This document shows, in pieces, positions 32,837 through 45,200 of a DNA stretch of 64,000 nt. The notes below the pieces were generated by a model. That model ran no database searches. It was not told where the DNA came from and worked only from the letters and a program-made list of their open reading frames with translations. A program made the translations under genes and the position numbers. Location of the stretch: positions 293,501 to 357,500 of the forward strand of contig JASJOG010000163.1 of assembly GCA_030142905.1 (NCBI GenBank), given 5' to 3'. This stretch comes from Heliopora coerulea (lineage: Eukaryota; Cnidaria; Anthozoa; Scleralcyonacea; Helioporidae). Position 1 is the stretch's first letter; each line of letters begins with the position of its first letter.

Positions 32837-35800
32837 CTATCCATGGTGTTCATTACAATGCGCTGAAGATAAAAATGAAATTAGTGAGTTGTTTGTCTCG
32901 GATGGCGCCGTAGATCGTCTTTCTGAGCTTCAGAACATGTTTTTAGTGGAAAGCGAGCTTGAATCCAGGGACCGCGGAACCATATTTTGAGTGGGGGGTT
33001 TGACAGGGGGCGATAACATGACCCCCTGAAAAAATTAAATTCAATATTTCTGAGACGGTCGTGAACACTTCTTATTTTACTGGTTACTCAGAAATCACAA
33101 AACACTGGTTATATTAACAGGAACAACTCAAATACTATCAGCTGGTCACTCAAATATCGGATGTTTATCGGATATTTAAAATCATTAACAAAAATGCGAG
33201 TGTGGTTCTCGCTATGTAGGTAGAACAACTCAACGGTTAAGTGAAAGGATCAAGCAACATGTGCCAAGTGTTATACGAAACAAGGCCGTACCATTAAGAA
33301 ATCAACCAACAAGGCAATGTACCTCTGCTCAAACGATTAATTGTGACTCGGCAATCGGTCGACACTTGTTGTCAAACAGATGTACCGATAACTAATCACA
33401 CTCCAAATTTAGCATCCTGGCAAAGTCCTGCTCAGCATTCTTTCTAAAGATTATGGAATCCATGTATATTGGCGTTATTTTGATGTTTAATCACTCCTAC
33501 GTGGGTTGACATCATTGCATTTGGATCAGGTATAAATATAAGCTGATAACTCATTCCTCAATAGTTAGCAGACGTTTGCACCTGAAGAGTGGTCTGCCGA
33601 AATGCATAGTGCTTCTTTTTAGTATTTGCTTTCTTTCTATGTGTTTGTTCTTCTAGTTCTTTTCAGAACTGTCTTGTATAACTATCCACCATGGTTAAGA
33701 CGTTTTTCAAAGCGATACTGAAATTTTAATTTCTTTCAAAAAATGTGGGGGGGGGGGCCAAAGCCCCCCAGCTCCTCCCCCCCACCTCCGCAGCCCCTGA
33801 AATCAGGCGTCGTACCGCTTGAATGAAAAAAATATCCCGAATTAACAAAACAATTCATTGATTCATATGTTTGCGAATTTAGTTTTCTTTTTTGCAAATA
33901 TTTTTCTTTTTCAAAAGCCTACGTATTACTTGGTTACTATTATACTTATCTACCTACGCATGAAACTGGAGACTGTCATATATCATGTTAACTTTATTCT
34001 ATAGCTGCAGTTTTGTGTCGACACTATAGAGTAAACCTTGCTAATCAAACTAAGTGTTGTCTCACAGATCAAAGAAATCTAACACAACCATTTAGATCAA
34101 ATGTGTGTCTTCTCCACTTTCTTTAAACATTGAACGAAGTACGTCTCTAGGTGTTTTCTTACCTATGAACGTCGATACATCGTCACTTTTTTCAGGATTT
34201 CTCAACGAACCAGTAATTTCTTCGTTTTGAACAACGGGCAGGAACAGATTGACAAACTCGTCTGAATACGGGGGAGCGATGATATCCAGAACCTTGATTC
34301 AAAAATATGAATAACAGTGCATATTTAATATACATTCTCTGTCTTCTCAAAATGTAACGCTTTCTTTGGAGTATATTAACTCTTTCCTGGTTGAATTAGA
34401 TTTTTGGTAATTTAATTTGGCCAAAGCCAGACCATTTTACTTTTCGAGGGGAACGTCTCGACGTTAAGACTCTGCAGGCACAATTTTCGTCCTCGGGAAG
34501 AGAGAGACGGGATTTGGAAGAAGGAGAAGTAGGCACTTAAAAGGAGATGTGAGAGAACAGTGGCTGGAATCCTTTATATGTTGAACAATGTATATGCTTT
34601 GTAGAAAATACGTTTTCTTTGGGGAAAAAAAGGCCTACCTCGGTGACAAAGTGTCTTATCAAAGAATTATCCACTTTCTGGGTATCTGTACACTTTCTGA
34701 TATAACTGATGACAGCAACCACATAACCACGACTGACCAAGTGTACCATACGATCTAGGATTGTCTTTCTGAAGCTTAGCTGAAAGATGTAAGGAGGGAA
34801 TGTTGCTAAAATGTTTTTAATGTAACATATTCAATCATTTTTATTATAATTTTACTTTGTTGAGCTGTGCTGTGTCAAAAAAATGCATCAATTGTTCTAC
34901 AGTTAACTACCTCAACCAAGGTATCCAGCTGTGTAGGAGACTCGAATATTCGAATGAGCAATGACAAAACTGAAGAGTGCTGAAGAGGGTGGCACGTGCT
35001 GATCTAAGAGAGAAATGAACATTGAAACGGAGAAGAGGAAAACCAGACGGAGAGGGGGGGGGGGACAACGGCACGCAGGAGGGACAACCACACGCAGGAA
35101 GGACAACCACACGCAGGAGGGACAACCACACGCAGGAGATCACAGGTCCATTTATTGTAGAGAAATAAGACGTGGTTTACATACACGTAGGATTAGCTTT
35201 ACACAACACACGAACTGATTACGAACACGACTCGCGCGGATCGCCTCGAATAGGCTTTGTGTTAGACGTGAACATAGTTTGTGTACGTTTTATAGAGCCT
35301 TTCGCGTCTTACATCGGACATTTCTTTTTTAAGCCGCGCCTTATTTTGTCTCGTGTTACTATAAATGGTCCTAATGATTACAACAAACATGTTGATACGA
35401 TAAGAAAACGAAACGAAGGAAGAGATAGAAATCAATAGAAAAATCTACATTGACGGGAAAAAGACAGAAATAGACAAGGAGATGGAAAGAGGGAGGGACA
35501 CTAATATAAGGATAAAAAAACCCACCAGATTAGGAGAGAAAAAGGGAAAGAGATGACGATAAGTAAGGAAGTGAAGAAGGGAAAACGTGAAATCCACATA
35601 AGATGGACAAACACAAAGATACAAAAACAGTGCCAAAAATATTGGTGTGGAAGAAACAGAAATTAAGGAAAGCATTGCATTGAACACAGACTGAAAGAAA
35701 ACGTCTTCAAAATAGACAGTCCTTTAAAGTCTTCTCTTAACCTTCATATGCGAAGTCTATTAGTGGTTGCAATACTTATAACATTATACATGTATATCGT

Positions 35801-38800
35801 TAAACTGACTGAAACTTATCTACGTTACCTCGTCTAACAACGCAAGATGTAATGGAGTAGAATCCGTCATCAACTTGAAGAAGCTTGGTTCAGATAGCGT
35901 GTAATCTACCCACTTCAATATCCCCATTGCAACAACAGGAAACCTGAGAGATACCATAACAGTATTTTACTACATTCAATGGACCATTCGATTTAGAAAA
36001 GGAAACGAGAACTCATTCATCCATTACACATTTTACAATATTCTTCTATGGGTATATCAAGAAACCCTCTAAGACTTGTTGATCTAACAGGGATTCACAA
36101 GTATTTTTGCTATCGAACAAGCCTAGAAGGCATAAAGGCTAATTGATATGCATAAGAAGAAAATCAAATGGGAGGCTGTTTACGAATAAGGTCTTACAAT
36201 AATTCACACCCAACTGTGAAAACAATCTTAAAAAGATGCAGCCAAGTTGTGTGTCACGGATAAACAACACCTACAAGAATAAACTATTTCGGATAAATAT
36301 AGTGATAGAGGCGTCCTAATTTTAAAGAATAACCACAAACGTCTTTAGTAACAATTGAAATTCTAGATTTAGTGTCCCAAAGAGTAAATTGAGAAGTAGA
36401 GGGGAGCGTATTACTTCAGTTTAGGTATCCTTAGTCCCCTGGCCTTCAATTTCGCTCATTCACAGAACTACATAAGGTTTCAGGAATAGCGATCTCTGGG
36501 AGTTCATACCTAGTACACTGATACAACATACTGATCTCTGATGACGCTTGGGAAGCCACTCCTATCTCTCTCGAACAAACAATGTGGACCCTTTCAATGG
36601 CCTGTCTGGTCGATTTTAAATCATCTTTATTCAAATGTTCTCTGGCACCCTAGAGGAAACATATGATGTTATAACTAATCTCCCTTCACCATGATACGTG
36701 TTAGGAATGGGTTTAGTTGCCCACTTCATAGGTTTATCTTCGTTATATTACCAACTTTTGAACGTTAAATATTTTGTAGCACCATTTTGAAAAAATCTCA
36801 AGGCAGCGTCAATATAGAAATCTGTACGGATCAAAGTTGTTGACCGTCACCTTCCCTTCACAAAATTTTACTGTCCACGTACATTTAAGTCGAAACTGAG
36901 CTGCATATCCAAATCGTTACCTCATCCCAGACTTCGTGAACACTCGCAGCGTACGCTAAAAGGAACACATATTTGTGTTTGTGGTCGGCGTGCGGAGGGT
37001 AGCCAGGTTTAAACAGCGAATTTAGCAACAAATCTAGAGAAAAAAAACAATAACATACTAGGTTATTTTGTAATTCAAATATTTAAAAAATGCTTTTTTA
37101 CAAGTGGCATTCATCCATGGTACTTTTCCATGCAACTGCATGCAATAGCAAACTCGTAACGTATAAGTCTTGATACCTTGAAATAAATAGCAAACTAATC
37201 CCATCCCCTGTGCTCCATACCCAAGGCAAATAGTCTCGGAAAACCGCCAAAAAGCTCACAATGCAGGTACATACCCATAAATTGTGAAATTCGTACGAGT
37301 TCCACTGGCGGAGGATCTGACGCAGAATAAAGTTTATACAACTAAAGAAGGAATGAACAAAGTTAAATCATAAAAATTAAACTCAACATGGCATTTGTTT
37401 AGGGCATGTTTACATTCCTTGTCTAACTGGACTCCACCAGCGATTGAGGTGATGGAGTCCACCTCATAAAAAAATGAAGAATACACCAAAATAGAATACT
37501 CCAGACGTAGTGTCAATCGACTTGTAGAAAACCAAAGTGAAAACAAGAAATCTTGTTTAGGATCTTCTGTCTTCACTTGCGGATGTTTTTTAACCTTTTA
37601 GTTTTTTTACTACCAGTATTACTTTTGACTGCAGATATTGTACTTAAATTTACCTGTCCATAGTTTGCTACCATTATGACCGTTGATTTAACTGGTCAAA
37701 AGTTTCCGACAAATCTCAACGAAATTTGCCTGAAAAACTGTCGTAAAAATAAGACCACGGTTGGTACTTGGTAGTGTGCAGAGCTGTCATACTATCTTCG
37801 CATTATTCAACGCGAAATTTAGCGCAGCAAACCAAGTTAAACCAAGGGTAAGCGAGATTTTTCATGTTTTTCCGGACTGATTTGCTTTAATGTGCCGATG
37901 CTGTTACTCTGGTGTGTTGAGAATAAGTTTCAATGGAGCACATCGTGTCATGATTTTCTAAGCTACAATGCATGAGAGTTACTCCTCTACTATATATTTA
38001 ACGAAATATATAGTTCAGAATAACTCGCGGTCTCTTCCAAACTATCAACGACTTTGCTGTAAGTAAACTGATACTTGCCACGGTGACGTCTCCTGGGTTT
38101 AAAGCATTGCGACTCAATATTGAAGCCAGAGCAGACGAGGCTCTTGGATACTTTGACGATCCGTTGAGGGCCAGGACAATTTGAGCAACATCGTGTCCTC
38201 TTGAAAATCACAGTAAACATTTTTTGGTTAGAAAGACGGGATGTACGAAACTCACGGTATTGTTTCATCAGACTTAAAGAACGTTAGTTTTGTATTGCAG
38301 ATTTTTGTCTCATATTTATTTTCATTTGTTTGCGCTTTACAGTAAGCTGGGTTTTTTAATGAACGTCAGCAGGATATTTGCCGGAGGTGTGCAAAAAAAA
38401 ATATTGAAGATATTACACTATATCTGGGTAATGAGGCGTGTGCCATTTAGTCACTGGTCAAGCGAACACTATTCATTGTTCATCCAAAACATTCATTTTC
38501 ACTGTAGTTCACTCAGTTATGTGGTAATTGTGTGTCATAATCGGGAAAATGTGATCGACTGATATTGATCCAGGGGGCACGTGCTTTGTCCATCCCTGAA
38601 GACACCGCAGCACAGTCTTTGTTAAGTGAAAAACGTGACTTCGAAAAAACTTTGTGAAATACTTACACTTTTTGAGCTCTGAGATATACTTCCTGGCCAA
38701 GTCGTTTAGGACCTGATCCACCATCAACATTTTGCGAGAGTAAATGTAAAAGACATTGTGTGTAAAGGAAAGTATGATGACCGTGTGAAACCATTTTCTG

Positions 38801-41538
38801 AAAAAGTAAGTTTGTGGGCCAAAAGAATTGAGTGATGTTTCTCATTCCAAAAATCATAATTACAACTGTGCACCTTTTAGTGCAGGAAGAAATGAGCTGT
38901 ATAAAATTAATGGTTGAAGTTAAGTTTATAAAAAAAGTTAGGTCCTAATGTTAGTGGAAAAGGCATTTACAATAGGTTCAACTAAACCTGCTTAGGTGAA
39001 TTGAAACACAATGCGTTACTTATTGGGCTGTTCAAAATGTAATTAATACAGATTGATGCTGATTAACCACTTCAGTTCAAATATCACAATGGTGGCATAG
39101 CCAGAGTTAGAATATTGCATTCAGGCACTTAGTTAATGGTAGAGCAGTGGAATGTAAATTATTATGAAATAAAATTACTATAAGTTGAATTTCCAAGCAA
39201 TCAAAATAGAATGAGAATGAAAAATTGAACAACTTATGCAGCTGTAACTCACAGTGAACTTTTCCAGACTTTTCTGCATGAACTCTTCGCCATCTTCAAG
39301 GAAAGAATTAATTGATGTTTTGAGAACTCTTGTGAACACCTCAATCTGATGACATGCTGAGGCCACACGAGCAATTTCATCTTGGTAACCAAGATCTGAT
39401 ATCAGCTAAAATAAATTATGACAACAATGAGAAATTAAAATGAGTGTTGATTGGTTAAAGCAACAAGTAAAGTCCATCAATTTCTGCATTTTCTACCTTT
39501 ATGGTAAAATTTAGCATCAGACAGTCTGGATATTGCTCAGCTAATTTGTAAATCATGGATCGCCATGTGGGATGGGCAATCATGTTTTCTAACCATGATG
39601 GTGTCTGAATAAAAATATAATATAATTAATGAGACAGCCTTTTGATTGTTGGAAATTTACAATATTCTTTTCGGATACTTTATCAAAAACACAACTTTGG
39701 TCTATCTGTTATAAAAACCATTGAGTACATTATCATTAATTTTACAACAATAAGTCACTTACTCCTCCTTCCTCAGTGAAAATGGAATCAGCTTTTTTGG
39801 CATCAAAATTCTGAACAATCAATGTTTTCAAATGATCCTCAACAATCTGTTCAACATCATGAACATCAGCTCCTGAAAGTATTTCAAAGTTTAAGCATAA
39901 AAAGAAAATGCAAACTGCCAAAATTGACACAAATGTGTGACTTTTATTCTCTACTGTTATAGGAAATCAGGTGTTTTAGCACCATATTGGTCTGGCAATC
40001 ACTTTGTAGACACTTAAAACTGGTACAAAAAGCAAGGATGTGGTATACATGTACACCAAAAAATTGACCAAGAGCTATTAAATCATTAACGTGGAAGTGA
40101 TTAAAATTGGTTTGCCTGTTGCTCTGGAATTTTATCAAACAGCTAAGAGAATACTCAATATCATGTATTATTTCTTATTCAAACTGCCATACCCCATGTT
40201 GTTTTACTGAACAGTCTAAAAGACACAGTGCGTATTGTTACATGGATGAAAATATTTTACTCACCAGTAAAAATCAGCCAGTTAGCTAGTAAGTTGGCTG
40301 ATTGAGCTGTTCCAGAGTAGTTATCAGCCAAGAGGTCAATAATTCTTTCTAAATCACCACCAGCTTGGAAAAATCTAGATAAAAAAAAATTAACCAACTA
40401 TTAGCCAACAGCCAAACTTCTGTCCATTTATAACTCCTTCCTTTCTTCCTTTTTCTTTCTGCCAGTCCATTCATGCACATCTCCTCCTTTGTTTATTTCT
40501 CTCCTTTCTTTACTCCCTTTTTCTTCAACTTTCCTTCTTTGTTTATTCAGTAATCACTTTTCTTTCTCATGATCATTATTTGTTTGTTCTTTTATTCAAT
40601 ATTTGATTCATTCATTCATATTATGCTACTACGTTCTTTCATTTATCCAAACTTTGGCCTTTCCCTCTTCTTTAATTCCCTTTTTAATTCATCCACATCT
40701 TTTATTCATTTTCCATTTTCCAATGGTAATGATATATTTGCTCCAGGTTTATTCTTTTATAATGCAGTTAATTCAAAGCTGGTTTGCCTAGTTCTTCTGT
40801 ATCCAGGTAGCATCTTATTCCATGGTTCTCATACTCATTGACGTATACAGAGATTCCAACAACTTCTAAAAGATGTAAAAATTATAAACTACCTTTTTAT
40901 ACTTCCAAATATCTCAGGCTCCATAATATAATCTTTGCCTTTAAATGGCTCCAGGCAATCTTGAAGTGCAATTTCATCATCTTTTTCCTCCACAGGAGCC
41001 ATTTGTGGACTCCGAGGCTTTTAGCAAATAAAATGATTTGAGTTATTTCATTAGTCTGTACAAACATTAAATACAATAGTTCCATGACATGAAGGATTCA
41101 CAAGAAACCACAGCACAGACTTTTAATTTAACACTACCATCTAGTTTATTTGACTATTATTTATATATTTACAGTGTATAAATGTTTAATACTTATTCAG
41201 GTAAACATGTTTCAGCTTAAGGAAGCTGCTATTCAACATGGACTTGTAATCTAAAACATTCAGAACGGTTCAAACAAATGCACATATATGTACATATAAT
41301 ATGTTTATACATATAATATATAATATATATATATATTTAATGGACTTGGATGTCCACTAGATATCACAACAGTGTACAACACAAATCAAGTTGTGGAGCT
41401 ATGTATTATACATTTAATGGAAATTTAAAATAAAAAAACCTGTAACTCGAGTTTCATGCTGTGTGTTTCAGTCTGAAGATCATCTCACAGCGTGAAACCT
41501 GAGTTACAGGTTTTTTTATTTTAAATTTCCATTAAATG

Positions 41539-41579
<41 letters not shown>

Positions 41580-41658
41580 GATCCACAACTTGATTTGTGT
41601 TGAGCACTTTTGTGATATCTAGTGGACATCCAAGTCTATTAAGTATATATATATATTA

Positions 41659-41711
<53 letters not shown>

Positions 41712-42003
41712 AAGAAGAGTATGCAACACAAATGTCACACAGAAGGCGTAAGGTTTAAGAGCGCTCAATACCATACGTAGAGCGTAATATATTATTTATT
41801 TTACAGTAAAATGCTGTCGCTACTCAGAGCTCCACCGCGTGAAACTCTGAGTAGCGACAGCATTTTACTGTAAAATAAATAATATATATATATATATATA
41901 TATGCAACACTTTAGTATTATTGATGCCTACATCCTAGGCATATATAAATATTTTGCTACTCACAGGTTCCTCTTCCCAGCCATCTTCACCATAATCATC
42001 CAT
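32837..42003 (-). CDS. NELFCD: Negative elongation factor C/D (NELF-C/D)
   Basis: Sixteen coding exons: 41965-42003, 40893-41017, 40265-40374, 39763-39872, 39497-39604, 39253-39405, 38667-38797, 38079-38199, 37275-37341, 36921-37033, 36510-36649, 35829-35943, 34911-35003, 34639-34779, 34163-34292, 32837-32862. Phases close throughout, giving 573 residues (human about 590). Landmarks: acidic [13 protein letters not shown] start, [127 protein letters not shown], and AHCNEHHG at the end. NELF-C/D is the scaffold subunit of the complex that pauses RNA polymerase II near promoters. Intron 8 has a GC donor. It shares a 257-bp divergent promoter with PRELID3. Confidence 0.95.
32967..33799. mobile_element. 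Possible hAT-like bounded segment around the Penelope remnant
   Basis: CAGGGACCGCGGA at 32967 and the complement of CAGGGGCTGCGGAGG at 33799 look like opposed hAT-type ends. Each is next to G/C homopolymer tracts (AGTGGGGGGTTT and GGGGGGGGG). No 8-bp target duplication is visible, so this may be two independent solo ends. Confidence 0.35.
33185..33620 (+). pseudogene. Penelope-like GIY-YIG remnant in a NELFCD intron
   Basis: The plus-strand frame from 33192 reads [20 protein letters not shown], a Penelope-type GIY-YIG nuclease core. It continues to TNRC-like cysteines, then a TAA where the family has Tyr (Asn-Tyr-Ser context), after which the same frame resumes ([20 protein letters not shown]). 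It is followed by CCTGAAGAGTGGTCTGCCGA (33581), the usual position of the element tail. It lies in NELFCD intron 15, antisense to the gene, and is not functional. Confidence 0.8.
35041..35136. repeat. Minisatellite, about 19-bp unit
   Basis: A G-run is followed by about four tandem copies of GGACAACCACACGCAGGAG with small changes. It lies in NELFCD intron 12, ending about 35 bp before the acceptor side of exon 13. Confidence 0.9.
41339..41641. repeat. Large palindromic foldback in NELFCD intron 1
   Basis: The outer arms (TAATGGACTTGGATGTCCAC and its mirror) extend about 130 bp with breaks and (AT)n. The inner stem is AAAAACCTGTAACTC / GAGTTACAGGTTTTT around a loop containing CTGAAGATC and GCGTGAAACCTGAG. 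It is non-coding. The loop words resemble Penelope tail motifs, but no full ribozyme core is present. Confidence 0.8.
41643..41709. repeat. (AT)n microsatellite
   Basis: Long TA run between the two intron 1 palindromes; further runs are at about 41541-41575 and 41881-41903. Confidence 0.9.
41787..41891. repeat. Second palindromic foldback in NELFCD intron 1
   Basis: TTTACAGTAAAATGCTGTCG then CTACTCAGAG is mirrored by CTCTGAGTAG and CGACAGCATTTTACTGTAAA. The loop is CTCCACCGCGTGAAA. It shares GCGTGAAAC(T)CTGAGT with the palindrome at 41339. Confidence 0.85.
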
Positions 42004-42260
42004 GTTTAAATGTCAAAATATCAACAGTGTAAGTAATATTTATACAGAATGTACATTATCCGCCATTTTCCTTCAAAGTTTTCTTTCTGATCAAAGTAGT
42101 AAATCTCCTAATAACCATCCTTAAACTATTGACGACTTTTTCCGGCTATCTGACGAACAGTGGCCGAAGAGTGTGATTGCATCAACTCCCGGGAATTACA
42201 ACGTAACAAGACGTTACTGGAGAAACGACGAAGTTGGTTGCAGTTCTTAGGCTGTAAAAT
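42004..42260. promoter_or_regulatory. Divergent NELFCD / PRELID3 promoter
   Basis: 257 bp separate the two start codons, which face apart, so both 5' UTRs and core promoters must fit here. CCGCCATTTT at 42060-42069 (AAAATGGCGG on the minus strand) matches the YY1-type motif common in animal housekeeping promoters. No TATA box is evident at a fixed distance from either gene. Confidence 0.65.
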
Positions 42261-45200
42261 ATGAAGTTGTGGTCGACTTCTCACATCTTCAGGTAATCTT
42301 TCTAGTATACATTTAGTTATTATCCCATGGAGGGCTGAAGGTGGTCAACAAATGAAATAAGTTTGGTTTTCACTTTCGAAAATGAAGAACGATGGTCGAG
42401 TTCAAATGGACTTTGCTTTCTGTCTTCTGCGGTTTGAAGTTCCTGGAATAGCACAGTTTTAGTAGACAGCATTTGTGGGGCTTTGGTTGTAGTCTTTTTG
42501 TCGAAATAGATTTCGTCAAGTTGCTCAAATAATAATGAAAATATAAGTAGACCAGACAGACATACTTTGCGTACTTGATATGTGAATGAACTTTGTACTT
42601 TGCAGTCGTAAGTTGACGCACATTGTAGAAAATTCAATATAAAAGTGGAACCGTGTTTTACTATCCTTACAGAAATTTGAGAGTGTCGTTGCCCCGTAAA
42701 GATCTGTATTCAAGATCATGGGGAATATTTTATATTGGGTACCCTGGCCGTAGTGAACCATTGTCGTTGGGCTCCATGGTGTAAACTTCAATCATTTTTA
42801 TCTTTCTTATTAGACATGCCTGGGAGACTGTCACACAGGCTGCTTGGAGAAAGTACCCAAATGATTACAATCCTCATGTGAAAGCGATTGATGTTGTAGA
42901 CAGACATGTTGATGACAAGGGTAGACTGGTAACCAAGCGTGTGATGGGTACTCAGTGGAATCTCCCATCATGGGCCATTTATATATTAGGCTTGCAGGAT
43001 ATGTGTTATGGTTTTGAACACTCTGTTGTTGATCCAAGGACAAAGACTATGACTTTGAAAGGCCGGAATGTCACATTCTCAGGAATTGTTGGTATTGAGG
43101 AAAACCTGGAATATTCACAGCATCCGACAGATGAGAATGTGTATGTACTATGGGTTTAGATTTTAATTTGTTCACTGACCAGAGAAAACCTCACTAATAC
43201 ACTGGTCATTTTTTGACAGGACAATTATGAAACAGGAGGCTGTTGTGACAGTTTTTGGACTGAGCTTTAGCAGTTACTGCGAGAAATTGATTACAGAAAC
43301 TTACGAGGCAAATGCTAAAAAGGTGAATATCTGTTTTGTGTTATTGTTTATATGGCAGTTAAGATATACTGCAAAAAATGTAAGGGGATGAAATGAGGAA
43401 ACAAAATAAGTGTGATATTTTAGTGAGAGTTAATCACCGAGAACGGAGGCTCTTAGCCAGATACATCCCGAAGGGACGTGACCCGAGGAATGCATCCCGA
43501 GGGGCCGTAGGCCCCAAGGGATGCTTTCCGAGGGCTACGCTCCCGAGGGATGTATCTGGCTAAGAGCCGACGTTCGAGGTGATTAACTGACTTATTACAT
43601 GATTGACAAGGTTTTCTCAAAATAACAATGGCAGACAATGCTTTCTGTTGTAAAGATTCTTTTGACGTTTCTTAACCCACAAGTTAAGGTTCACGTCAAA
43701 ACCAGTCGGCCATAATACGTTGGGTGATACGGTCAAGAATCTGTGCTGGGAAGCTGGAATTCAAGGGTATTACACGAATCACAGCATGAGGGGAACAACT
43801 GCTACTCGTGGCCTTGAAAAAGGAATTCCTGACAAGTTTATGATGGAAAGAAGTGGGCACAGAAATGTCAGATCCTTACAGCAATATCAGAGACCAACCA
43901 TTCAAAAGAAGGTTGAGATGTCGAAAGCGTTTGATTTACCGTTAGGTGATAAGGTCAATTCGTACTGCGTTGAAGCGTCAGTAAGAAAAAAGGTCAGTAA
44001 GAGAGAAACAGACAGTGGTGAGATAGGAGGCAAAATAGAAAAAAAAATTGAGAATTGTGGATTTAAAAGTGGTGAAAAGAAGGACGTTCAATTTAGTAAT
44101 TGTACGTTTTATGTTGGGAATGACTTTAAGGCTTAGATTCATTTTGATGTTTTATGGTTCTATGAAATAATGTTTGGTTTTTGATTGTCTGAGTGAAATG
44201 CTGTGAACTATGATATTACGAATAGTATAGCTTGATGTAATTTTCGTACTTGTCAATAGAGACAAGATCTGGCGTAGAATTCCTCATTACACATTTTAGG
44301 GTTGTATGTAGATACATCCCTCCTGGCAAGGTTTTATCTAGATACAACCCTGCTAGGAGGGATGTATCTATATACAACCCTTGAATACTAATTCAATTCA
44401 TCAACCCCGCTTTTCCCTGCTGAATATCAAATCCCTCCCCTGGCTTTAAGAAAGTTCGGCCTTTAACAAGTATTTATGTTAAATAAAGCTCTGCGAATAA
44501 CAAAGAAAACCGCGTCGATCATGTAATAATAGTTAATAGTCTATTCCCGACATTATTGTACCAAAACTAGAAGCATGATTAACAATGCAGAATGTATAGA
44601 TTTGGCTTTGCACTTTCTCAGTGCTATTTTGGAAAAAAATGGGAATAATAGACAATGTAAGAATTTAATGGCCATTAAAACATTGTGGTTGGCTTGCAAG
44701 TACCATGAAATTCTTGGCTGCAACGTGGCTATTTTGACCCAAAATTTTTATTAGAGAAGCACAGATAAAACTTGGAAGAACAAATGTTCTGTTGGATGGC
44801 ATGATCCACAACCTGAAGGTTATTATTGTCCAAATTGAGTTCTTGACAACACTGTAGTCAGTTTAAGTGATTTGCTAATCTAAACATAAATGTTTTACAA
44901 AAAACAGGGTTCATTTCTAAAATGACCACATCGATTGATCATTTTAAAGTAGTTGCAAAATTTATGACTAAAATTAAAACTAGTTTCTGACCTAGGTGCT
45001 AAAAGTGCAGCACCATTATTGTAAACTGTTTTCCCTCAACTTTCAGGGCAGACAAGCAATGGAACATGCTATTGGGGTGATCAACCAAGAAATTCAAGAT
45101 TTTGCTGCTGGTATTGAACAAGCTACAACAAAATTGAACACAGAGTTTGAACATGCAACAGCTGTGATTAATTCTGAGTTAAATGAGATTGCACAGGGAG

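Noticed and set aside
32617..32853. 78-codon minus-strand frame at the NELFCD end
   Set aside because: It is in a different frame from the conserved AHC ending and lies mostly in the 3' UTR.
35041..35136. CRISPR-like direct repeats
   Set aside because: Units are contiguous without spacers and the sequence is eukaryotic intron; it is a minisatellite.
34907..35218. Pro/Cys-rich and Arg-rich frames around 35 kb
   Set aside because: They translate the 19-bp minisatellite; the real coding exon 13 uses another frame.
37990..38268. 92-codon minus-strand frame over NELFCD exon 8
   Set aside because: Wrong frame; the family sequence ([20 protein letters not shown]) is in another frame with proper splice sites.
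40569..40841. Hydrophobic plus-strand frame in NELFCD intron 2
   Set aside because: A T-rich intron translation rich in Phe/Ser without domain or splice support.
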